Below are positions 16,483-25,071 of a stretch of 64,000 nt of DNA, piece after piece. Made by a program: the position numbers and the translations under genes. Origin of the DNA: UMGS363 sp964402055 (GTDB lineage Bacteria > Bacillota > Clostridia > Oscillospirales > Ruminococcaceae); assembly GCA_964402055.1 (NCBI GenBank), contig CAYOAV010000004.1, positions 1-64,000 on the forward strand, in the 5' to 3' direction. The notes beneath the pieces are model-generated. The model made no database searches, had not been told where the DNA came from, and saw nothing but the letters and a program-made list of their open reading frames with translations. Every line of letters begins with the position of its first letter. Positions within the stretch are counted from its first letter, which is position 1.

Positions 16483-19308
16483 ATGCCGACAGATAAAATT
16501 ATAATCAAAGGCGCAAGAGAACATAATCTGAAAAATGTAGACCTCGAAATCCCCCGTGACAAGCTTGTTGTTATGACTGGTCTTTCGGGAAGCGGAAAAT
16601 CCTCGCTGGCTTTTGACACGATATATGCGGATGGTCAGCGCCGATATATGGAAAGCCTTTCCTCATACGCAAGAATGTTCCTCGGTCAGATGGAAAAGCC
16701 TGATGTTGACAGCATTGAGGGACTTTCCCCTGCCATTTCAATCGACCAGAAAAGCACCTCAAACAACCCTCGTTCAACGGTCGGAACGGTTACGGAAATT
16801 TACGATTATCTCCGTCTGCTTTATGCAAGAATAGGTATTCCTCATTGTCCTGTATGCGGACGTGAGATATCCCAACAGACTGTTGATCAGATTGCCGATA
16901 CAATTATGGCTCTTCCGCAGGGTACTAAGCTCCAGCTTCTTGCTCCAATAATAAGAGGACGAAAGGGCGAACATATCAAGGAGCTTGAACGTGCAAAAAA
17001 ATCAGGCTATGTAAGAGTTCGCTGTGACGGTATCATATACGATTTAAGCGAGGAAATAAAGCTTGAAAAAAATAAAAAGCATAATATTGAGATAGTTGTT
17101 GACAGACTTGTCATCAAGGATGGCATTCTTTCACGTCTTACCGATAGCATAGAAACAGCTTCTTCAATTTCGGGCGGTATTATAATTGCTGATATAATTG
17201 ATGATAAGGAAATCGTATTTTCGCAGAATTACGCCTGCCCAGAGCATAATATTTCAATAGAAGAGCTTAATCCGAGAATGTTCTCTTTCAATAATCCATT
17301 CGGTGCCTGCCCGAAATGTACAGGTCTTGGAATGTTCCGCAGGATTGACCCCGAGCTTGTTATCCCAAATAAAGAGCTTTCTGTAAGACAGGGAGCTATA
17401 AAGGCTTCGGGCTGGAATACCTTGAACGAGGATTCAATTGCTATAATGTACTATCAGGCAATTGCTGATGAATATGGTTTTTCACTTGACACTCCGATAA
17501 AAGAGCTTCCCAAGGAGGCTGTTGATGTACTTTTATACGGCACAGGCGAAAAAAAGCTGAAAATAGTCCGCTCAAATGCTTACGGCGGCGGAACGTACTA
17601 TCAGCCATTCGAGGGAATTATCAACAACCTTAACAGACGTTACAATGAAACAAGCTCCGAATACAGCCGTGCTGAAATTGAGGATTGTATGAGTGAAGTG
17701 CTTTGCCCCGATTGCCACGGAAAGCGTCTTAAACCCGAAAGTATTGCTGTTACAGTCGGCGGAAAGAATATTTCAGAGCTTACGGAAATGTCTGTAACGG
17801 AATGTTCGGAATTTTTTGACAAGCTTGACCTTACGGAAACTCAACAGCTTATCGGCGAACGTATTATAAAGGAAATAAACAGCCGCCTTGGCTTCTTAAA
17901 GAGCGTCGGACTGGAATATCTCACCCTTTCACGCTCCGCCGCAACGCTTTCAGGCGGCGAAAGTCAGAGAATAAGGCTTGCAACGCAGATAGGCTCATCT
18001 CTTATGGGTGTTCTGTACATTCTTGATGAGCCATCGATCGGACTTCATCAGCGTGATAATAACAAGCTTATTGCAACGCTGAAAAGGCTTCGTGATTCGG
18101 GCAATTCCGTAATTGTTGTTGAGCATGACGAGGACACTATACGAAGTGCAGATTATATTGTTGACGTTGGTCCTTATGCAGGTGTTCACGGCGGTGAAAT
18201 AATCGCCGCAGGTACGGTAGAGGATATAGAAAGCTGCGAGCGTTCTATTACAGGGCAATATCTTTGCGGCAAACGTTTTATACCTGTTCCTGAGGAACGC
18301 AAAAAAGGGAACGGAAATTATTTAAAGGTTTTCGGTGCTGCGGAAAATAATCTGAAAAAAATTGACGTTGAAATTCCGCTTGGGATACTGACCTGCGTAA
18401 CAGGAGTTTCGGGAAGCGGAAAATCATCGCTTGTGAATGAAATTATATGCAAGCATCTTTCAGCAAAGCTTAACCGTGCAAAGGTTCGTGCGGGAAAATT
18501 CGAGCGTATGGAGGGGTTGGAAAATCTTGACAAGGTTATTTCAATAGATCAATCCCCGATTGGCAGAACCCCACGCTCCAATCCTGCGACTTATACGGGA
18601 GTTTTCGGTGATATTCGTGAGCTTTTCGCCGAAACAAATGACGCTAAGATGAAAGGCTATGGTCCGGGCAGATTTTCCTTCAACACAAAGGGTGGACGAT
18701 GCGAAGCCTGCGAGGGTGACGGAATCAAGAAAATTGAAATGCACTTCCTCCCAGATGTCTATGTTCCGTGTGAAATATGCAAGGGAAAACGCTATAACCG
18801 TGAAACGCTTGACGTTTACTACAAAGCGAAAAACATTTACGATGTTCTTGAAATGACGGTTGACGAGGGCGTGGAATTTTTCTCGAATATACCGAAAATT
18901 TCAAGGAAACTGAAAACCTTGCAGGAGGTTGGCTTGGGCTATATCAAAATCGGGCAGTCCTCCACTACCCTTTCGGGCGGCGAAGCACAAAGAGTTAAGC
19001 TTGCGACCGAGCTTTCCAAACGTTCAACAGGAAAGACCTTCTATATCCTTGATGAACCGACAACAGGACTTCATACGGCAGACGTTCACAAGCTTATCGA
19101 GGTTTTACAACGGCTTACGGACGGTGGAAACACGGTGCTTGTAATTGAGCATAATCTTGATGTTATAAAAACTGCTGATTATATCATAGATTTAGGTCCT
19201 GAGGGTGGTACAGGCGGCGGCACGCTTGTTAAATGCGGAACTCCCGAGGAAATTGCAAAATGCCAAAAATCCTACACTGGACAATATCTAAAAAAACTTT
19301 TGAAATAA
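16483..19308 (+). CDS. uvrA: excinuclease ABC subunit A
   Basis: A 941-residue UvrA, the DNA-damage-binding ATPase of nucleotide excision repair. Two ABC modules are complete: first Walker A GLSGSGKSSLAF (about residues 28-39) with signature LSGGESQR near 488; second Walker A GVSGSGKSSLVNE near 640 with signature LSGGEAQR near 829. Zinc sites are present (CPVCG near 121, CPKCTGLG and CPDCHGKR, and the CEACEGDG / CEICKGKRY pair near 740-765). It follows uvrB by 12 bases and ends in a strong hairpin. Confidence 0.97.
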   Translation: MPTDKIIIKGAREHNLKNVDLEIPRDKLVVMTGLSGSGKSSLAFDTIYADGQRRYMESLSSYARMFLGQMEKPDVDSIEGLSPAISIDQKSTSNNPRSTVGTVTEIYDYLRLLYARIGIPHCPVCGREISQQTVDQIADTIMALPQGTKLQLLAPIIRGRKGEHIKELERAKKSGYVRVRCDGIIYDLSEEIKLEKNKKHNIEIVVDRLVIKDGILSRLTDSIETASSISGGIIIADIIDDKEIVFSQNYACPEHNISIEELNPRMFSFNNPFGACPKCTGLGMFRRIDPELVIPNKELSVRQGAIKASGWNTLNEDSIAIMYYQAIADEYGFSLDTPIKELPKEAVDVLLYGTGEKKLKIVRSNAYGGGTYYQPFEGIINNLNRRYNETSSEYSRAEIEDCMSEVLCPDCHGKRLKPESIAVTVGGKNISELTEMSVTECSEFFDKLDLTETQQLIGERIIKEINSRLGFLKSVGLEYLTLSRSAATLSGGESQRIRLATQIGSSLMGVLYILDEPSIGLHQRDNNKLIATLKRLRDSGNSVIVVEHDEDTIRSADYIVDVGPYAGVHGGEIIAAGTVEDIESCERSITGQYLCGKRFIPVPEERKKGNGNYLKVFGAAENNLKKIDVEIPLGILTCVTGVSGSGKSSLVNEIICKHLSAKLNRAKVRAGKFERMEGLENLDKVISIDQSPIGRTPRSNPATYTGVFGDIRELFAETNDAKMKGYGPGRFSFNTKGGRCEACEGDGIKKIEMHFLPDVYVPCEICKGKRYNRETLDVYYKAKNIYDVLEMTVDEGVEFFSNIPKISRKLKTLQEVGLGYIKIGQSSTTLSGGEAQRVKLATELSKRSTGKTFYILDEPTTGLHTADVHKLIEVLQRLTDGGNTVLVIEHNLDVIKTADYIIDLGPEGGTGGGTLVKCGTPEEIAKCQKSYTGQYLKKLLK

Positions 19309-19312
19309 CCAA

Positions 19313-19352
19313 AAACGGTGCAAACTCCACTAATTCGGAGCCTGCACCGTTT
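19313..19352. terminator. bidirectional terminator between uvrA and purD
   Basis: A 10-base stem (AAACGGTGCA at 19313-19322, TGCACCGTTT at 19343-19352) is extended inside by CTCC / GGAG. T-rich DNA follows on the plus strand (GATTTTTC), and TTGG on the minus strand. It separates the convergent uvr and pur transcripts. Confidence 0.8.
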
Positions 19353-19366
19353 GATTTTTCATTTTC

Positions 19367-20641
19367 TTACTTTTCTAACGCTCTTTTACCAATATCATTT
19401 CTGTAATGAGCATTTTCAAAGCTTATTTTCTTCACGCCGTCATAGGATTTTTCAAGAGCCTTTTCAAGAGTTTCTCCTGTTGCGGTAACGCCGATAACAC
19501 GTCCGCCATTGGTGAGAAAATGTCCGTTTTCAAGCTTTGTTCCTGCGTGATAAACGAAAACTCCGTCAACCTGACCATTTTCGTCCATTCCGAACATTTC
19601 AATACCCTTTTTATAGCTCTGCGGATAACCGCCGCTTGCCATAATAACACATGAGCAGCATTCTTTCTTCCACTTAATATCCAATTCGGAAAGCTTTTCG
19701 TTATACACTGCTTCAAATATATCAACAAGATCACTGTCAAGCAATGGAAGAACTACCTGAGTTTCAGGATCGCCGAAACGGCAGTTGTATTCTATGACCT
19801 TAACTCCCTTAGGTGTTGCCATAAGTCCGAAATAAAGGCAGCCTTTAAAGGTTCTTCCCTCGGATCTCATAGCATTTATTGTTGGCAGGAAGATTTTTTC
19901 CATACATTCCTTGGCAATTTCTTCGGTATAGAACGGATTTGGGGCAATTGTTCCCATTCCTCCTGTATTAAGTCCCTTATCACCGTCAAGCGCTCTCTTA
20001 TGATCCATTGAGGACATCATCGGAACAACGGTTTTTCCGTCTGTAAAGGAAAGGACGGATATTTCAGGTCCTGTAAGGAATTCCTCTATAACAACGGTAG
20101 AACTGCTCTCGCCGAACTGCTTTTCGTCTATCATAGATTTAACGGCTTCAACAGCTTCTTCCTCATTTTGTGCGATAATAACACCTTTTCCAAGTGCAAG
20201 ACCGTCAGCCTTTATAACGGCAGGATAGCTGTTCTGCTCTTTAAGATATGCAATAGCAGAAGCACTGTCTGTAAAGGTTTCATAGCCTGCAGTTGGGATA
20301 TTATACTTCTTCATAAGATTTTTGGAAAAAACCTTACTTCCCTCAATGATAGCCGCCGCCTTATCAGGGCCGAATGTCATAAATCCTTCCGCATTGAGTG
20401 CGTCAACCATACCAAGAACAAGCGGATCATCGGGAGCAACAACGACCATATCAACAGAAAGCTTCTTTGCAAGAGCAACAACTCCGTCAATATCCGTTGC
20501 GGCAACGTCAAAGCATTCAGCATAGCACGAAATACCGCCGTTACCTGGAGTACAGTAAAGCTTTTTTACACGTTTGCTTTCGGCTAACTTCATTATAATA
20601 GCGTGTTCACGTCCGCCGCCGCCGACAACTAAAATTTTCAT
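19367..20641 (-). CDS. purD: phosphoribosylamine-glycine ligase (GARS)
   Basis: A 424-residue ATP-grasp enzyme that joins phosphoribosylamine and glycine in the second step of purine synthesis. Signatures: KILVVGGGGREHAI at the start, PDDPLVLGMVDAL, GSKVFSKNLMKKYNIPTA, the ATP-grasp core KADGLALGKGV, GPEISVLSFTDGKT, NTGGMGT and YNCRFGDPETQ. A TTG lies one codon upstream, but the ATG at 20641 overlaps the stop of the preceding gene by one base (TGATG), which suits coupled translation. Last gene of the pur operon on this strand. Confidence 0.96.
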   Translation of the reverse strand: MKILVVGGGGREHAIIMKLAESKRVKKLYCTPGNGGISCYAECFDVAATDIDGVVALAKKLSVDMVVVAPDDPLVLGMVDALNAEGFMTFGPDKAAAIIEGSKVFSKNLMKKYNIPTAGYETFTDSASAIAYLKEQNSYPAVIKADGLALGKGVIIAQNEEEAVEAVKSMIDEKQFGESSSTVVIEEFLTGPEISVLSFTDGKTVVPMMSSMDHKRALDGDKGLNTGGMGTIAPNPFYTEEIAKECMEKIFLPTINAMRSEGRTFKGCLYFGLMATPKGVKVIEYNCRFGDPETQVVLPLLDSDLVDIFEAVYNEKLSELDIKWKKECCSCVIMASGGYPQSYKKGIEMFGMDENGQVDGVFVYHAGTKLENGHFLTNGGRVIGVTATGETLEKALEKSYDGVKKISFENAHYRNDIGKRALEK

Positions 20642-21126
20642 CAATAATCTTCCTCCTCGTTACCATTATGCTTGCCTGCATAATAATTAACAGCCGCAGC
20701 CACCGTTGCAACAACGCAAGCCGCATTCAACAGATAATACAGAAAATCTGCAGCATTTCCTGCCGCTGAATATCTTACAAGAGAATTAATACCCATAGCA
20801 CGGGAAACATACATATTCTGCATAACTCCTGCAATTCCTGATGCAACAGGCATAATTACCGTAGGTACTGCTGTAAAAATCAACGGTGCAATGCCCTTTT
20901 TACCTTTCCAGATCTGTAAACATGACATAAAAACAATCATTCCAAGAATAAAATGAGTATAAACGCTCCAAGGCAGAACAGCCTCGGTAGTATCTGAAAC
21001 CTCCGATGAATAAAACAGCTTCACCAGCTGATCCTGACAGGCACACGAAACACCTGTCAGAATCAACCATATTCCGAAAATATTCGCCGTAATAACAGCC
21101 GCTTTCTGTATTCCTGTTGTTTTCAT
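20641..21126 (-). CDS. membrane protein of unknown function in the pur operon
   Basis: A 161-residue protein with four hydrophobic segments (about residues 10-28, 57-73, 81-100 and 133-152), so probably four membrane spans, and a short charged tail KHNGNEEEDY. I do not recognise a family. The ATG at 21126 is seven bases from AAGGAG; the TTG further upstream is not. It is coupled to purD by a one-base overlap and lies 11 bases after the end of the gapped reading frame of the AICAR transformylase region. Being inside a purine operon it could be a transporter-like or regulatory membrane protein, but nothing in the sequence proves this. Confidence 0.65.
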   Translation of the reverse strand: MKTTGIQKAAVITANIFGIWLILTGVSCACQDQLVKLFYSSEVSDTTEAVLPWSVYTHFILGMIVFMSCLQIWKGKKGIAPLIFTAVPTVIMPVASGIAGVMQNMYVSRAMGINSLVRYSAAGNAADFLYYLLNAACVVATVAAAVNYYAGKHNGNEEEDY

Positions 21127-21137
21127 TATCAAGCTCC

Positions 21138-22442
21138 TTATTTTATCACGATAGAATCAAGCATTTCATTGAAATCATCTGAAACNNNNNNNNNNNNNNN
21201 NNNNNNNNNNNNNNNNNNNNNNNNNNNNNNNNNNNNNNNNNNNNNNNNNNNNNNNNNNNNNNNNNNNNNNNNNNNNNNNNNNNNNGTGAATGCCATTGCA
21301 ATATCGTATTTATTACAGGTATCGATAACATTATCATCACGGATAGAGCCGCCTGGCTGTGCTATATATTCAACACCGCTCTTCTTTGCTCTTTCGATAT
21401 TATCGCCGAATGGGAAGAATGCGTCCGAGCCAAGGCAAACGCCCTTATTTTCATCAAGCCATGCACGCTTTTCCTCTGCTGTGAAAACCTCTGGCTTTGT
21501 CTTGAAGATATTCTGCCATGCACCGTCAGCAAGAACGTCCATATATTCATCGGGGGACATATATACGTCAATTGCGTTATCTCTGTCAGCACGACGGATA
21601 CCGTCAATAAAATCAAGTCCGAGAACCTTGGGCGACTGACGAAGCCACCAGTTATCAGCCTTCTGACCTGCAAGACGTGTGCAGTGTATTCTTGACTGCT
21701 GGCCTGCACCTATTCCGACAGCCTGACCGTCCTTGACATAGCAAACGCTGTTCGACTGCGTATATTTGAGGACAATAAGGGATATAAGAAGATCACGCTT
21801 TTTATCATCGGGAATATCCTTATTATTTGTAACAATATTTTCAAGGAGAGCATTATCTATAGGAAGCTCATTTCTGCCCTGCTCAAAGGAAACACCGAAA
21901 ACCTGCTTTGTTTCGATAGGTTCAGGCTTATAATTCTCATCAATTTTAATGATATTATATGTACCCTTACGCTTGGATTTAAGTATTTCAAGAGCTTCAT
22001 CGGTATAACCAGGAGCGATAACACCGTCAGAAACCTCACGCTGTATCATTTTAGCCGTGCAAGCGTCACAAACATCGGAAAGTGCAATAAAATCGCCGTA
22101 GGAGGACATTCTGTCCGCACCTCTTGCTCTTGCATATGCACAAGCGAGGGGGGAAAGCTCGCCAAGATCGTCCACCCAGTAAATTTTCTTAAGCGTATCG
22201 GAAAGAGGAAGTCCAACTGCCGCACCTGCTGGTGAAACATGCTTGAATGATGTAGCCGCACAAAGACCTGTTGCAGCTTTAAGCTCACGGACAAGCTGCC
22301 AGCCGTTAAAAGCGTCAAGAAGATTGATATATCCTGGCTTACCGTTCAGAACCTCGATAGGAAGCTCGGAACCGTTCTCCATAAAAATTCTTGATGGCTT
22401 CTGATTGGGGTTGCAGCCGTATTTGAGTTGCATTTCTTTCAT
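21138..22442 (-). CDS. purH: stand-alone AICAR transformylase (PurH C-terminal type), 3' part in a gap
   Basis: From 22442 to the gap at 21285 this encodes 385 residues of phosphoribosylaminoimidazole-carboxamide formyltransferase, without the N-terminal IMP cyclohydrolase domain of the usual bifunctional PurH. Visible: LKYGCNPNQKPSRIF at the start, the catalytic Lys-His in FKHVSPAG (about 67-74), GAGQQSRIHCTRLAG, SDAFFPFGDNIERAKKSGV, and IAQPGGSIRDDNVID near 365. Relatives end about eight residues after this point, so the true stop probably lies inside the 100-N gap. The 14 codons beyond the gap (ending DSIVIK) may belong to something else. The missing cyclohydrolase is supplied by the PurO-type gene upstream. 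Confidence 0.88.
   Translation of the reverse strand: MKEMQLKYGCNPNQKPSRIFMENGSELPIEVLNGKPGYINLLDAFNGWQLVRELKAATGLCAATSFKHVSPAGAAVGLPLSDTLKKIYWVDDLGELSPLACAYARARGADRMSSYGDFIALSDVCDACTAKMIQREVSDGVIAPGYTDEALEILKSKRKGTYNIIKIDENYKPEPIETKQVFGVSFEQGRNELPIDNALLENIVTNNKDIPDDKKRDLLISLIVLKYTQSNSVCYVKDGQAVGIGAGQQSRIHCTRLAGQKADNWWLRQSPKVLGLDFIDGIRRADRDNAIDVYMSPDEYMDVLADGAWQNIFKTKPEVFTAEEKRAWLDENKGVCLGSDAFFPFGDNIERAKKSGVEYIAQPGGSIRDDNVIDTCNKYDIAMAFXXXXXXXXXXXXXXXXXXXXXXXXXXXXXXXXXXVSDDFNEMLDSIVIK
21186..21285. other. assembly gap of 100 N
   Basis: Exactly 100 N, the usual placeholder for a gap of unknown length. It hides the end of the AICAR transformylase gene and possibly more. Confidence 0.95.
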
Positions 22443-22456
22443 AATTATCTTTCCTT

Positions 22457-23167
22457 TCAGCCGTTTTTATTTACGATTCTTGTATCCGATTCGCCGTTTG
22501 CAAGCTTGATATAACGTACAAAAAGCGATACCTTATTATCCTCGTTAAGTGCGTTCCATACCATATCGGTGAAGCTGTCGATATCCATATCGGGCATTTC
22601 AACAAGCTTAGGCTCGCCCTCGAAGCTTGGGAGCGGATTTCCGTCACCCATATATGTATGAATGAAATGACCTGTACCGTTGAGCGGCTTTTCATATGAA
22701 TATGTGAAACGCTCACGGCAATCGGGATTTCCGTCTGCGGATTTAAGAATGGACATTGAATAATCTCCGCACTTATTGCATACTATTCCTGAAATTCTCG
22801 GAGTGAAGTTAGGAGCATCGTCTTCATATTCTCTTGTGCGGAGCGATTCCTCAAAGGTTTTTCCGCTCTGCATAAGGTCGTAAATAGTATCTGTCTGGTC
22901 GCCGTTTGTAACGATAGTCATACCGTCAAGCACACGGACAGGTGAATAAATTATAAGGTGCGGATCAACCATTTTTGACGGATCAAAGGCTTCTGTACGG
23001 ATTCCGTCAGAGGTTGGAAGAAATACTCTGTTTCTGCTGTTTTCGCTTCTTCCCATAATGAAATATGCGATAACGGCATTTTCACCGTCAGCGGATTTTC
23101 CTATTATAATTCCTCTGCCTGGGTAAGCGTTTGCTTTAAGCTCATTTTCAATAGCAAGTTTTTTCAT
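22457..23167 (-). CDS. purO: IMP cyclohydrolase, PurO type
   Basis: A 236-residue protein of the IMP cyclohydrolase family first known from archaeal PurO, which closes the ring of FAICAR to give IMP. The N-terminal segment NAYPGRGIIIGKSADGENAVIAYFIMGRSENSRNR is split here by residues; the key features are YPGRG, the AYFIMGRS strand and the SRNRVF stretch, followed by NGDQTDTIYD, TPRISG and FIHTYMGDG. It replaces the cyclohydrolase half of PurH. Two ATG codons are adjacent; the second is seven bases from GGAGG and is chosen. It sits 18 bases after purN and 14 before the transformylase, which supports the assignment. Confidence 0.82.
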   Translation of the reverse strand: MKKLAIENELKANAYPGRGIIIGKSADGENAVIAYFIMGRSENSRNRVFLPTSDGIRTEAFDPSKMVDPHLIIYSPVRVLDGMTIVTNGDQTDTIYDLMQSGKTFEESLRTREYEDDAPNFTPRISGIVCNKCGDYSMSILKSADGNPDCRERFTYSYEKPLNGTGHFIHTYMGDGNPLPSFEGEPKLVEMPDMDIDSFTDMVWNALNEDNKVSLFVRYIKLANGESDTRIVNKNG

Positions 23168-23185
23168 CATTCAGCCTCCAAATAT

Positions 23186-23812
23186 TCATTCTGTAACGTA
23201 AGCTTTTCCGTTTTTAACTGTTATCTTATCCTCACAGAAAAGGGAAACAGCCTTCGGGAGAAGCTTCCATTCAACATTCTCCATAATTCTTCTCTGGAGA
23301 ATTTCGGGGGTATCATCATTTTCCACTGCGACAGCACCCTGCATAATTATAGCGCCTGCGTCAGCCTTTTCATTTACGAAATGAATAGTTGCACCGCTTA
23401 TTTTTACACCATATTCCAATGCTTTTTCGTGAACCTTAAGTCCATAAAAGCCCTCTCCGCAGAAAGACGGAATAAGTGCAGGGTGGACATTTATTATCCT
23501 GTACGCATATTTTTTTGTAACGCACTCGTCGAGTATTGTCATAAATCCTGCAAGGACAACAAGGTCAGCCTTTTCACTGTCAAGAGCTTCAAGCAAAGCT
23601 TTACTGTAGGAAAGGCTGTCAGGGAACTGCTTTCTTGCGATAACTCTTGTCGGAATATCGGCTTTTGCGGCACGTTCAAGAGCATATGCGTCTGATTTTG
23701 AGGAAATAACGCAGGTGATTTTTCCGCCCTTTATATCTCCCCTATTTTCAGCGTCGATAAGTGCCTGTAAATTAGTACCTCCGCCCGAAACGAGTACAAC
23801 TATATTTTTCAT
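23186..23812 (-). CDS. purN: phosphoribosylglycinamide formyltransferase (folate-dependent)
   Basis: A 208-residue GAR transformylase, using 10-formyl-tetrahydrofolate for the third step of purine synthesis. Signatures: VLVSGGGTNLQALID at the start, AGFMTIL and NVHPALIPSF (about 86-115) with the catalytic Asn-His, then GATIHFVNEKADAGAIIMQ with the conserved Asp. AGAAAGGATATAATAA precedes the ATG. It is separated from purM by a strong hairpin (23851-23884). Confidence 0.95.
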   Translation of the reverse strand: MKNIVVLVSGGGTNLQALIDAENRGDIKGGKITCVISSKSDAYALERAAKADIPTRVIARKQFPDSLSYSKALLEALDSEKADLVVLAGFMTILDECVTKKYAYRIINVHPALIPSFCGEGFYGLKVHEKALEYGVKISGATIHFVNEKADAGAIIMQGAVAVENDDTPEILQRRIMENVEWKLLPKAVSLFCEDKITVKNGKAYVTE

Positions 23813-23850
23813 TTATTATATCCTTTCTTAGGCGTTTTTTTACTATACAA

Positions 23851-23884
23851 ATATTCGGAATCGGTCAACTCCGACTCCGAATAT
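23851..23884 (-). terminator. hairpin between purM and purN
   Basis: On the minus strand ATATTCGGA pairs with TCCGAATAT, extended by TCGG / CCGA past one mismatch, around a short loop; it begins nine bases after the purM stop. Only TTTG follows, so it is at best a weak or partial terminator. It may instead protect or process the polycistronic mRNA. Confidence 0.5.
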
Positions 23885-23893
23885 GAATAGTGT

Positions 23894-24895
23894 TCAGAGT
23901 ATAATTACACCGTCATCTCCGTCAACAAGCTCACCGAGAACATAAGCTTCCTCGCCTGCCGACTTAATTGCGGAAATTGCCTTATCAACGTCATTTTTAT
24001 CAACAACAACGGTCATACCAACACCCATATTGAATGTGTTGAACATATCTCTTTCAGGGATATTTCCTGTTGCCTGAATAACATTGAATATAGGAAGCAC
24101 CTGAACGGCATTTCTCTCAATTTTAACAGAAATTCCGTTTGGAAGTGAACGTGGGATATTCTCATAGAAGCCGCCGCCTGTGATATGGCTGATAGACTTT
24201 ACATTAACAGCGTCAAGAAGCTTCATAACAGCCTTGACATAAATTTTTGTAGGTGTAAGCAGACATTCGCCAAGTGTTGAACCAAGCTCGCTGTAATGAC
24301 GTGCAAGGTTCTGTTCGCTGACGGTGAAAACCTTTCTTACAAGCGAGAATCCGTTTGAATGAACGCCGCTCGACTTGATGCCGATCATTACATCTCCGGC
24401 CTTTTGTGTATCAGGCTTAAGAATTTTATCCTTATCAACAACACCGACAGAGAAGCCTGCAAGGTCATACTCATCAACAGGATAGAAACCAGGCATTTCA
24501 GCAGTTTCGCCGCCGATAAGAGCACATTCCGACTGAACGCAGCCCTCAGCAACACCTGATACGATATCTGCGATTTTTTCAGGTACATTCTTTCCTACTG
24601 CGATATAATCGAGGAAAAACTGAGGCTTTGCACCGCAGCAGATAACATCGTTCACGCACATTGCAACGCAGTCGATACCTACGGTATTATGCTTATCCAT
24701 AAGGAATGCGATTTTAAGCTTAGTACCAACTCCGTCTGTGCCTGAAACGAGTACAGGCTTACTGATACCTGTCATATCAAGCTCAAAAAGACCGCCGAAG
24801 CCGCCAAGGCCTGAAAGAACACCGCTTGTCATAGTTTTTGCAACGTGTGATTTCATCAATTCAACAGCCTTATAGCCTGCGGTAACGTCAACTCC
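23894..24895 (-). CDS. purM: phosphoribosylformylglycinamidine cyclo-ligase, 5' end in a gap
   Basis: The visible 333 codons encode AIR synthetase, which closes the imidazole ring with ATP. The sequence enters from the gap at GVDVTAGYKAVELMKSHV, which in relatives is about eight residues from the N-terminus, so only the start codon and a few residues are missing. Signatures: GFGGLFELD, VSGTDGVGTKLKIAF, DCVAMCVNDVICCGAKPQFFLDY, GGETAEMPGFY, SSGVHSNGFSLVR and TGGGFYENIPR. A frame can be extended through the N run to a MILV beginning at 25009, but that is an artefact of the placeholder length. It follows purF and precedes purN in the operon. Confidence 0.93.
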   Translation of the reverse strand, partial: GVDVTAGYKAVELMKSHVAKTMTSGVLSGLGGFGGLFELDMTGISKPVLVSGTDGVGTKLKIAFLMDKHNTVGIDCVAMCVNDVICCGAKPQFFLDYIAVGKNVPEKIADIVSGVAEGCVQSECALIGGETAEMPGFYPVDEYDLAGFSVGVVDKDKILKPDTQKAGDVMIGIKSSGVHSNGFSLVRKVFTVSEQNLARHYSELGSTLGECLLTPTKIYVKAVMKLLDAVNVKSISHITGGGFYENIPRSLPNGISVKIERNAVQVLPIFNVIQATGNIPERDMFNTFNMGVGMTVVVDKNDVDKAISAIKSAGEEAYVLGELVDGDDGVIIL

Positions 24896-24995
24896 NNNNN
24901 NNNNNNNNNNNNNNNNNNNNNNNNNNNNNNNNNNNNNNNNNNNNNNNNNNNNNNNNNNNNNNNNNNNNNNNNNNNNNNNNNNNNNNNNNNNNNNN
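24896..24995. other. assembly gap of 100 N
   Basis: Exactly 100 N. It hides the purM start and whatever fills the rest of the purF-purM interval. The visible sequence next to it has inverted-repeat ends, which suggests that a repeat broke the assembly. Confidence 0.95.
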
Positions 24996-25057
24996 CAGAC
25001 CAAAATCAACCATTGGCAAAGGTGGAGCTTCCGAGGACCCTCCCCTTAAAGGTCTGC
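24996..25057. repeat. palindrome-ended sequence at the edge of the purM gap
   Basis: A 62-base block begins with CAGACC and ends with GGTCTG, an exact six-base inverted repeat, and is relatively GC-rich (GGTGGAGCTTCC, GGACCCTCCCC). It has no coding sense. It lies in the purF-purM interval where a few bases would be expected and is cut by the gap. Probably part of a dispersed repeat; no second copy is seen in this window. Confidence 0.4.
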
Positions 25058-25071
25058 AAAAAATTCCAAAA

